The position numbers were made by a program, and so were the translations under genes. From the NCBI GenBank assembly GCA_963169155.1, contig CAUJGI010000617.1, forward strand, positions 1-15,963: a stretch of 15,963 bases of DNA, written 5' to 3'. How positions within the stretch are numbered: the stretch's first letter is position 1; every line of letters begins with the position of its first letter. Source of the stretch: Chloroflexota bacterium. GTDB lineage: Bacteria; Chloroflexota; Anaerolineae; Promineifilales; Promineifilaceae. Positions 1 to 6,467 of this stretch are shown here, one piece after another. Below the pieces are notes generated by a model, which saw only the letters and a program-made list of their open reading frames with translations, searched no databases and was not told where the DNA came from.

Positions 1-2895
1 GTCGTGGGCGATTCGTCCGAAGGGTGGGCCGAAGCAGTGCGCATTGGCCTGACCGCCTGGTTTAATGGCGAAGACGTGAAGTTTGACTACTCCGAAGTGC
101 GCCCCGTTGGCACGCCGCTGCGGGTCAAAGGTGGCCGCGCCTCCGGGCCAGAACCGCTGCGCCAGATGCTGGACTTTGCCCGTTCGCGCATTGTGTCGCG
201 CCAGGGTGGTTTTTTACGGCCGTTAGACGCCCATGACATCATGTGTGCCGTGGGGGATGCGGCCGTTTCTGGCGGCGTGCGGCGGACGGCCATGCTCTCC
301 CTGTTTGATTACGACGACCTGGAAATGCGCCACTGCAAAGACGGCGACTTCTGGCGGACCAACAGCCAGCGGTGGAATGCCAATAATTCGGCCGTCTGGC
401 CCTCCCGCGAGCTGAGCCAGGCGGAAATCACCCGCTTTGTGCTGGACATGGTCGAATCAGAGCGCGGCGAACCAGGCATCTTCAACCGCAAAGCGGCCGT
501 CGAGAACAAACCCGCCCGCCGCAAAGCGGCCGACTTCGGCACCAATCCCTGCGTCACTGGCGAAACGTTGGTGGCCGTAGCCGATGGACGCGGTCACGTG
601 CCCATAGCTCAGCTGGCAGCCGAAGATAAGGATGTCCCTGTATTTTGTCTGGATAATCAAGGCAAAATGGCGGTACGCTGGCTGCGCCATCCTCGCATTA
701 CCGGGCGGCAAAAAGAAGTTTACACCGTAACGCTGGATGATGGCTCCACAATCAAAGTGACCGGCAATCACAAGTTCCGTTTGAAGTCCGGTGAGTACGT
801 CGCGGCTGAAAACTTGCAGGCTGGCGACAGCTTGCATGTCATGACCCGTTATAAAGCTTCTATCAAAGACATTTTTGCGGGAGCAAACTCAAAGTCGCAA
901 GATTACGTGTGGGTGAACAACGGCCGTCGGCAAAACCAGGCAGAACATCGTTTAATCGCCGCTTTCCATCACAACACGCCTATCCCGCGTGCATACGTTG
1001 TGCACCACAAGGATTTCGACGCCAGCAATAATGCACCGGAAAATCTGGAAATCCTCGCCAAGTTTGAACATGATGCGCTGCACGGTGAACAAATGCGCGG
1101 TGAAAACAACCCAATGGTCCGGGCGGCGACAGAGTGGACAGATGAACAGTGGGATACTTACCGGAAAAACATGTCCGAAGCAGTGAGTGGCAAGGCAAAC
1201 GGCCGTTACTCTGGCATCACCCATGAACAGCTAAAACAACATGCCCTTTACCTCACTGAACAGCTAGGACGGCGCTTCTCTACCCAGGATTGGCAGCAGT
1301 ACGCTCAGGAAAATGGGCTGCCCCAAACCTTTAGCGCCTGGCGACAGGCACATTTAGGCGGTGTAGTTGGTCTGGCAAAATGGGCAGCTTTGCAGCTGGG
1401 CTATGATCACGTTGATGCCGATCCGCGCGTGGTGCAGTCTTACCAACGATACAGCGAAATGGGGTACGATTGTGAAATTATTGAAGGGCACCTTTACATC
1501 CAGAAACAGTGTGAAGTTTGTGGTCAACCGTTCCTGGTCTCCCTGAAGCAGCGTGAGGCTGGCGTATGCAGCCATTCTTGCGCCTCCAAACAGCAGTGGG
1601 AGCGCCACCACACAACGATGATAAATGGCATTCATGAGGCTCATGCTGAACGCAAAGCTGAGATTCAGCAGGAGCAGCTCAAAATTTACACAACGCTTCA
1701 ATTTGAGTTAGAGCGGGTACCGTTGAAAAAGGAGTGGATGACCGCCTGCAAAGAACAAGCCGTTAGCGCGGAGATAGCACGAACCAGTTCACCTTTCCGG
1801 ACCTACGCTGATTTGCAGGAAGCAGCCTCTATGTACAATCATCGTGTTGTCTCGGTTGAATTTGCGGGATATGAAGATGTGTACAACGGCACAGTGGATG
1901 AATTCCATAACTTCTTTGTGGGCGGCTGGCACAGCCAAACCCGCAATGGCAAAGATAAATGGAGCTACATCAATAATTTGCAGTGCGGCGAGATTTTGCT
2001 GCGCCCCTACGAATTCTGCAACCTCTCCAGCGCCATCGCCCGCGCCGATGACACCCTGGAGACGCTGAGCGAAAAGGTGGAACTGGCCGCCATCATCGGC
2101 ACCATCCAGTCAATGGCCACCCACTTCCCCGGTTTACGGCCGCAGTGGCAGCAGAACAGTATCGAAGAGCGGCTGCTAGGTGTAGACTTGAACGGCCAGA
2201 TGGACAGCGTGGCGGCCCAAGACCCGGACATCCAGGAAAAACTGCGTGATGTCGCGGTTAATACCAACAAGGAGTATGCGGCCCGGTTGGGCATCAACCA
2301 ATCGGCTTCGGTGACCTGCGTTAAGCCGTCGGGCAACTCGTCGCAGCTGGTGAACTCGTCGTCGGGGCTGCATTCCCGCTGGGCACCGTACTACATCCGC
2401 AACGTGCGCGTGGGGGCACACAGCCCTGTCTTCAAGGTGCTGCAAGACGCTGGCGCACCGATGGACCCGGAAAACAGCCAGACCCGCGACAATGCCAAAA
2501 CGTGGGTGGTGCACTTCCCGGTGAAGTCGCCCGACGGAGCCGTCACGCGCAACGATCGGTCGGCGCGGGAGCAGTGCGAATTCTGGCTGCAAAACAAGGT
2601 TCACTACACCGAACACAACCCCAGCGTGACGATCACCTACCGCGACCATGAGGTGCTGGACATCATCCGCTGGATCTGGGAGCATCAGGACAAGATTGGC
2701 GGCATGGCCTTCCTGCCCGCCTTCGACGCCCAGTACGACCAGATGCCCTACATCGAAATTGACGCCGAAGAGCACGCTCAACTGGCCGAGAAATTCCCGG
2801 AAATTGATTTCTCCAAGATTTACCGCTACGAGGAAGAAGATTTAACAACGGCCGCACAAGAACTGGCCTGCATGTCGGGTAATTGTGATATTTAA
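1..2895 (+). CDS. nrdJ: Adenosylcobalamin-dependent (class II) ribonucleotide reductase, monomeric RTPR-like; 5' partial, intein-containing
   Basis: Reduces ribonucleotides to deoxyribonucleotides using an adenosylcobalamin-generated thiyl radical; cytosolic, DNA precursor supply. The frame is open from base 1, so the true start lies upstream. The extein is interrupted at 550-1983 by an intein. Splicing would rejoin GTNP to CGEILLRPYEFC and so restore the NPCGE finger-loop motif (radical Cys, plus the Asn and Glu of the active site). A second Cys lies 11 residues after the radical Cys. The C-terminus ends in a CX4C pair (CMSGNC), as expected for the dithiol shuttle. These spacings match C408/C419 and C731/C736 of the Lactobacillus leichmannii enzyme, from memory of the family. 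The partner of C419 (C119 there) would lie upstream of the window. The gene ends at TAA, 39 nt before a terminator. The family call is firm; the monomeric subtype is likely. A class I enzyme is less likely given the CEFWLQNK...EHNPSVTI C-terminal pattern. Confidence 0.93.
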   Translation, partial: VVGDSSEGWAEAVRIGLTAWFNGEDVKFDYSEVRPVGTPLRVKGGRASGPEPLRQMLDFARSRIVSRQGGFLRPLDAHDIMCAVGDAAVSGGVRRTAMLSLFDYDDLEMRHCKDGDFWRTNSQRWNANNSAVWPSRELSQAEITRFVLDMVESERGEPGIFNRKAAVENKPARRKAADFGTNPCVTGETLVAVADGRGHVPIAQLAAEDKDVPVFCLDNQGKMAVRWLRHPRITGRQKEVYTVTLDDGSTIKVTGNHKFRLKSGEYVAAENLQAGDSLHVMTRYKASIKDIFAGANSKSQDYVWVNNGRRQNQAEHRLIAAFHHNTPIPRAYVVHHKDFDASNNAPENLEILAKFEHDALHGEQMRGENNPMVRAATEWTDEQWDTYRKNMSEAVSGKANGRYSGITHEQLKQHALYLTEQLGRRFSTQDWQQYAQENGLPQTFSAWRQAHLGGVVGLAKWAALQLGYDHVDADPRVVQSYQRYSEMGYDCEIIEGHLYIQKQCEVCGQPFLVSLKQREAGVCSHSCASKQQWERHHTTMINGIHEAHAERKAEIQQEQLKIYTTLQFELERVPLKKEWMTACKEQAVSAEIARTSSPFRTYADLQEAASMYNHRVVSVEFAGYEDVYNGTVDEFHNFFVGGWHSQTRNGKDKWSYINNLQCGEILLRPYEFCNLSSAIARADDTLETLSEKVELAAIIGTIQSMATHFPGLRPQWQQNSIEERLLGVDLNGQMDSVAAQDPDIQEKLRDVAVNTNKEYAARLGINQSASVTCVKPSGNSSQLVNSSSGLHSRWAPYYIRNVRVGAHSPVFKVLQDAGAPMDPENSQTRDNAKTWVVHFPVKSPDGAVTRNDRSAREQCEFWLQNKVHYTEHNPSVTITYRDHEVLDIIRWIWEHQDKIGGMAFLPAFDAQYDQMPYIEIDAEEHAQLAEKFPEIDFSKIYRYEEEDLTTAAQELACMSGNCDI
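550..1983 (+). mobile_element. Intein with HNH homing endonuclease, inserted in the RNR active site
   Basis: A 478-residue in-frame insertion. Block A begins with Cys1 (CVTGETLVAV). Block B is TGNH at residues 71-74. Block F is VYNGTVDEFHNFFV at 444-457. The end is YINNLQ, followed by Cys+1 of the extein. The last intein residue is Gln478 rather than Asn; only this boundary restores NPCGE. An HNH-type endonuclease lies at about 150-180 (HHKDFDASNNAPENLEIL, then EHDALH). A CX2C/CX3C cluster (C321, C324, C340, C344) could bind zinc and contact DNA. Residue -1 is Pro, as in other RNR inteins. Inteins excise post-translationally and the endonuclease promotes homing into empty alleles. The open frame and intact motifs suggest that both activities are retained. 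The two ACGGCCGT sites inside it (920, 1199) suggest long residence or a donor with similar sequence habits. Confidence 0.92.
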
Positions 2896-2899
2896 GAAG

Positions 2900-2928
2900 T
2901 AATTGGGTAATTGGGTAATTGGGTAATT
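2900..2928. repeat. Short tandem repeat, unit TAATTGGG, about 3.6 copies
   Basis: Three perfect 8-bp units (2900-2907, 2908-2915, 2916-2923) plus a partial fourth, between the nrdJ stop codon and the terminator. The unit is not a multiple of three and the tract is non-coding. It resembles the short tandemly repeated repetitive sequences known between genes in cyanobacteria; that comparison is by analogy only. Confidence 0.85.
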
Positions 2929-2934
2929 ACCTTC

Positions 2935-2969
2935 AAAAAACAGCTCGCCAGTTGGCGGGCTGTTTTTTT
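2935..2969. terminator. Bidirectional rho-independent terminator
   Basis: Six A's, then a stem of CAGC-T-CGCC closed by GGCG-G-GCTG (nine pairs counting the T/G wobble) around an AGTT loop, then seven T's. It lies between nrdJ (+) and the convergent lipoprotein gene (-). The A-run and T-run let it serve both strands. Confidence 0.9.
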
Positions 2970-2996
2970 GTGGAACACCCTTGCTTTATTTCTCGA

Positions 2997-3851
2997 TCAT
3001 TTGGGGAATACGAGGATGACGCTGGGCACGGCCACAAAAGCAGGAATGTTTTCCGGTGGCTCGGTCAGGATAAGGCCGGTGGAGGTGCCGCCGTCCAGGT
3101 TGAGGGCGTTGACCAGGCCCAGGTCGATGCTGGCTAAGTAGCTGCTCACTTCGGCCAGGGTCAAACCGCCCCAACTGGCAAAAATGAGGAGAACACGGCC
3201 GTCTCCATCCACCCCAATCACCGTGCGCCGCGCGGCATCAAAATCGGCCGTTTGGTAAGCGGGTTGGCCATTTAGCACCAGCATGGGGAAGGCTTGCAGG
3301 GCATAGTCGAAGGTTTCGCTGGAGTCATACGGCCGTTCCACCAACGAACGCACCTCTACACCACCTTCACCCATTGTCACCATGCCGCCAAAATCTACGT
3401 AGCTGCTGCCGCTGACCTGCCCGTCCACCACAATTAGCCCCGTGGCCAGAAATTCTTCGGTGAAAAAGCCGCCGTTGGTCACGATGAGCGCGCCCGTTTC
3501 GGCCTGCCAGGTGGCCAGCGGCTTGGGCTGGCCTGGGCTGTAGCCCAGGCGGAAGGCAAACAGGGCCGGGTCTATACGCAAAATGGTAAATTGTTCGGTG
3601 AGACGGCCGTCTGCCCCCACTAGATGGATGGTGCGGCGCTCCAGGCCAGGTTGGAGAAGCTGCCAGCCGCTGTCGGCGGAGGGAGTGGGGGTGACGGGTT
3701 GAAGGGGTGAGGGGGTGGCGATGAGGGTGGGTGTGGGCTGGAGGGTGGGTGATGGCAGGGCAGCGGGTGTGGGACGAACGGCCGCTGCCCGGCAGGCCAG
3801 CGTCAACCCCACCAGCAGCAGCCCGACCATTAACCATTTACAATTAACCAT
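2997..3851 (-). CDS. Lipoprotein with phosphodiester glycosidase (NAGPA/DUF2233-type) domain
   Basis: A 284-residue exported lipoprotein. Residues 1-20 form a signal peptide (one Lys, a hydrophobic core, lipobox TLAC with lipidated Cys20). Residues 21-60 are a Pro/Thr-rich linker. The rest matches the NAGPA family: TNGGFF at 125-130, RRTVIGVDGDGRVLL starting at 208, and the signature NLDGGTSTGL at 251-260. Family members cleave or act on glycan phosphodiesters, and bacterial relatives are often annotated as exopolysaccharide biosynthesis proteins; the substrate here is unknown. The gene begins 6 nt after the DUF2344 stop, so the two are probably cotranscribed. The start at 3851 is chosen because it gives the basic residue before the hydrophobic core; Met8 would leave an uncharged, very short signal. 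The start codon lies inside an AACCAT repeat cluster. Confidence 0.88.
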   Translation of the reverse strand: MVNCKWLMVGLLLVGLTLACRAAAVRPTPAALPSPTLQPTPTLIATPSPLQPVTPTPSADSGWQLLQPGLERRTIHLVGADGRLTEQFTILRIDPALFAFRLGYSPGQPKPLATWQAETGALIVTNGGFFTEEFLATGLIVVDGQVSGSSYVDFGGMVTMGEGGVEVRSLVERPYDSSETFDYALQAFPMLVLNGQPAYQTADFDAARRTVIGVDGDGRVLLIFASWGGLTLAEVSSYLASIDLGLVNALNLDGGTSTGLILTEPPENIPAFVAVPSVILVFPK

Positions 3852-3860
3852 GAACCATTA
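3827..3860. repeat. AACCAT-type interspersed short repeat overlapping a start codon
   Basis: AACCAT occurs at 3832-3837, 3846-3851 and 3853-3858, with a further CCATTAA at 3827-3833. Read on the minus strand this gives several ATGGTT words. They cover the DUF2344 stop codon, the 6-nt gap and the first codons of the lipoprotein. One of these ATGs overlaps the upstream stop codon (TAATG) but is out of frame and stops after four codons. Confidence 0.7.
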
Positions 3861-4517
3861 TTCCACCAGCACCATGCCCGTGCGGTGAATGCGCACGTCC
3901 AGCGGATCAAAGCCGAGCGCCTCCAACACCTCATCGGGGCGGCCGGTTCGCGAGGGTTCCAGGCAGAGGTTCATGTGGATGTGGACCTGGCCGCCTTCGC
4001 CCTGGGTAGCGGCGAGATCGAGGATTAACGGCCGTAAATCATACTTCTTCTTTTTGCCCTGCTTATCCCGCACCCGCTCCACCGTCTCGGCCGCCAGCAG
4101 CGCGGCTGCCCTGCCCTGGAGTTCGGCAAAATCCACCGGATCCAGCGGCGTCGCCACGTAAGTCGAGGAGTGGGTAATAGATTGCAGCGAGGGGCTGCTA
4201 ATCGGCACTTCTGCTGCCTGTAAAATAACGATGCCCGGTGCCATTCGGGTCATGATCTGCTGCAGCGCGGCGGCTGGCTCCATCTTCTCCATGAGCAAAA
4301 TATCGGCCAGCTCGTATTCGCTGGTATAGCCCAGCGGGAGGGCGGTGGCCATTTGCATGCGCGGGCGGCGGTTGAAGCCCTGGGTGTAGGCCACCGGAAT
4401 CTGGGCCCGGTTGAGCGCCCGTTCCAACGTGCGCGCCAGGTCCAAATGGCTGATATACCGGGCGGGTCCATTTTTGCTAAAAATCAAACGTAATCGCTGA
4501 ACGTAATTGGCCTGCAT
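3858..4517 (-). CDS. TIGR03936/DUF2344 family protein, radical-SAM-linked
   Basis: A 219-residue cytosolic protein, full length for the family. The N-terminus has the conserved pattern RLIFSKNGPARYISHLDLAR, followed by RALNRAQIPVAYTQGFNRRPRMQMATALPLG and a SEYELAD segment. Homologues are usually encoded directly after, or fused to, a B12-binding radical SAM protein (TIGR03960 type); their biochemical role is not established. No such partner is visible here: upstream is a 346-bp gap and downstream is the lipoprotein gene. The C-terminal third contains a Lys-rich stretch (KQGKKKKYDLRPLI) typical of the family. The ATG at 4517 has a GAGAGG just one base upstream, closer than usual, so translation initiation may be weak or the start slightly misplaced. 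The family call is confident; the function is unknown. Confidence 0.87.
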   Translation of the reverse strand: MQANYVQRLRLIFSKNGPARYISHLDLARTLERALNRAQIPVAYTQGFNRRPRMQMATALPLGYTSEYELADILLMEKMEPAAALQQIMTRMAPGIVILQAAEVPISSPSLQSITHSSTYVATPLDPVDFAELQGRAAALLAAETVERVRDKQGKKKKYDLRPLILDLAATQGEGGQVHIHMNLCLEPSRTGRPDEVLEALGFDPLDVRIHRTGMVLVE

Positions 4518-4863
4518 ACCTCTCGCTTTTGCCTGTGCCTCGTGCAGTTTTATGGAGCAAAACAGTCGTAATTAAAACTATAAGAAAACTATTCTATCGT
4601 AAAGGCCTAAGAGAAGCATAACTGCCGCAAAACCGGGGCCTCATCTTACACATCAAATCCGCTTAACCCCCGTACCTTGAATCACCTTCCCATACGCCCT
4701 GTTTCCAGCGAGAATTGGTAGTCTTTAGTACCAGCCTTGGTTAACAAAGTGACCTTTTTAACGACTTTCTGTCTAACAGCGAAACAAGCAGTTCCCTCAC
4801 ATCAAAACAAAAAAGACAGCAAACGTCTCTCACACATCATCGAAAAAGATGAGGGTAAGAACA
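4518..4863. other. Divergent intergenic region, no gene recognised
   Basis: 346 bp between the DUF2344 gene (-) and the kinase operon (+). It is more AT-rich than its flanks and must carry the promoters of both units. A possible minus-strand -10 (TATAGT) lies in the AT-rich stretch around 4573-4606, but its -35 is poor. No convincing plus-strand sigma-70 pair was found. A small dyad, CATC-GAAAAA-GATG (4838-4851), touches the kinase ribosome-binding site. No RNA gene was recognised. Confidence 0.5.
4851..4854 (+). promoter_or_regulatory. Ribosome-binding site that decides the REC-GAF-HK start
   Basis: GAGG lies nine bases before the ATG at 4864. The earlier in-frame ATG at 4849 overlaps this Shine-Dalgarno and has none of its own, so 4864 is the preferred start. 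Confidence 0.7.
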
Positions 4864-6432
4864 ATGGATCCAAAAAACAGCATGATTCTGGTCGTTGACG
4901 ACGATGCACTCATTCGGGAGTTACTTTCCTCCTGGCTCGATCATCGGGGTTATGGGGTGAAAACGGCCGAAAATGGCCAACAAGCGCTAGAAATGCACCA
5001 GCAGCACGGCTTTGACCTGATTTTGCTGGACATCATGATGCCCGACATGAACGGCTTTGACGTGTTGACCGCGCTCAAGGCCGCGGGCAACACCACGCCC
5101 GTGGTGGTCATGTCGGCCTTGACCGACCTAAAGAGCGTGGTCACCTGCATCAAGCTCGGTGCCGAAGATTTTTTGAGCAAACCGATTGAAAGCGAGCTGC
5201 TGTGGGCGCGCATTAACGCCTCGCTGGAGAAGAAGCATTACCGGGATGCCCAACAAACCTGGCTGGAAGAGCTCAATTTGCTGCAGCAGATTGACCAGGA
5301 ACTCAACACCACATTAGACCGCAAAACAATATCTGGGTTAACACTGCAATATGGCGGGCAAAAAACCGGCGCGCTGGCCTGCTGCATTGGCGCGGTTGAA
5401 GGCAACCGTTTGCAGGTGCGCGCCAGTCAGGGAATTGCGGCTGATGATTTACCAGTAATACCTGTCGATAAGCAGCTGCGGGCCGTTACCCAGACGGCCG
5501 TACCGGAAAACGGGCGTCTCCACCCCCAGGCCAACTACCGGCTCACCCTGCCCATCTTCCGCAACACCATCATCCGCGACATGGCCATTTTTGACCTGGC
5601 CCACCCCGTGCCGGAAACCACCTTACGCTTTCTCAAGCGGCTGGCCATCCACATTGCCATTGCCATGCACAACGCCCAGCTTTATGCCGACGTGCAGGCG
5701 GCCAACCGGGCCAAAAGCAACTTTGTAGCGATGGTGTCACATGAATTAAAAAATCCGCTCACCTCAATCCAGTCCTACACTTACCTGCTGCGCCGCCAGG
5801 GCAACCTGCTGCCCGAAGAGACGCGGATCAATTACCTGGGCATCATCAATGATGGCGCCACGCGCATTCACAACCTGGCGCTGGAGCTAGACGATATCAC
5901 CCAGATTGAAACGGGGCAGTTTCGGTTAAAAATTGAAGCGGTTTCCCTGCCAGAGGTGCTGCATAACGTCGTAAGGTTGTTTGAACCCCAAATTGAGGAG
6001 CGGCAGCAAGAACTGATTGTGCACGTTCCCGAAACGCTGCCCCAGGTGCGGGCCGACGCCAAGCGCTTGAGCCAGATTCTGACCAACCTGATCAGCAACG
6101 CCAGCAAGTACACACCGGAAAGCGGCCGTATTCAAGTTTCAGCTCAGCTGGTGGAGGGAGAGTCCGGTCACCAACTGCAAATTGCCTTACAGGACAGCGG
6201 CATTGGCATTAGGGCGGCCGATCAGGCGAGGGTGTTCAGCCAATTTTTCCGGGCCGACGACGAATTGGTAACGGCCGTACGTGGTACTGGTTTGGGATTA
6301 AACATCACCAAAAAACTGGTAGAATTGCAGGGTGGTGAAATTGGTTTCATCTCGGAGCACCGTCAGGGCAGCACCTTTTTCTTTACTTTACCAATTGTTG
6401 CACAAGAAACGGCCGTGTTGACCATCGCATAA
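4864..6432 (+). CDS. Soluble hybrid response regulator-histidine kinase (REC-GAF-HisKA-HATPase)
   Basis: 522 residues, first gene of the signalling cluster. The receiver domain covers about 7-122: acidic residues D12-D14, phosphoacceptor D56 in LLDIMMPDMNG, switch S84, and K106 in FLSKP. A short helical linker leads to a GAF-like domain (about 133-277). HisKA carries the phosphorylatable H293 in VSHELKNPLTS. The ATPase has an N box (N408, N412), G1 DSGIGI (444-449) and G2 GTGLGL (474-479). There are no membrane segments or signal peptide, so it acts in the cytosol. With the receiver at its N-terminus, it may accept phosphate from the downstream kinases and alter its own kinase output; this is inference. 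It is separated from the next gene by 35 bp, which suits an operon. All catalytic residues look intact. Confidence 0.92.
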   Translation: MDPKNSMILVVDDDALIRELLSSWLDHRGYGVKTAENGQQALEMHQQHGFDLILLDIMMPDMNGFDVLTALKAAGNTTPVVVMSALTDLKSVVTCIKLGAEDFLSKPIESELLWARINASLEKKHYRDAQQTWLEELNLLQQIDQELNTTLDRKTISGLTLQYGGQKTGALACCIGAVEGNRLQVRASQGIAADDLPVIPVDKQLRAVTQTAVPENGRLHPQANYRLTLPIFRNTIIRDMAIFDLAHPVPETTLRFLKRLAIHIAIAMHNAQLYADVQAANRAKSNFVAMVSHELKNPLTSIQSYTYLLRRQGNLLPEETRINYLGIINDGATRIHNLALELDDITQIETGQFRLKIEAVSLPEVLHNVVRLFEPQIEERQQELIVHVPETLPQVRADAKRLSQILTNLISNASKYTPESGRIQVSAQLVEGESGHQLQIALQDSGIGIRAADQARVFSQFFRADDELVTAVRGTGLGLNITKKLVELQGGEIGFISEHRQGSTFFFTLPIVAQETAVLTIA

Positions 6433-6467
6433 CCGTTTACCTACCATACAAGACAAGTGTCCACTTC

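Noticed and set aside
550..1983. Frame-preserving group I or II intron in place of an intein
   Set aside because: The insert is fully in frame, with protein-splicing blocks A, B and F and an HNH domain; inteins explain all of it.
2176..2781. 201-codon minus-strand open frame
   Set aside because: Antisense to the conserved RNR C-extein.
2900..2928. CRISPR-like array
   Set aside because: The units are 8 bp with no spacers, so this is a simple tandem repeat. No CRISPR array or cas gene was seen in the window.
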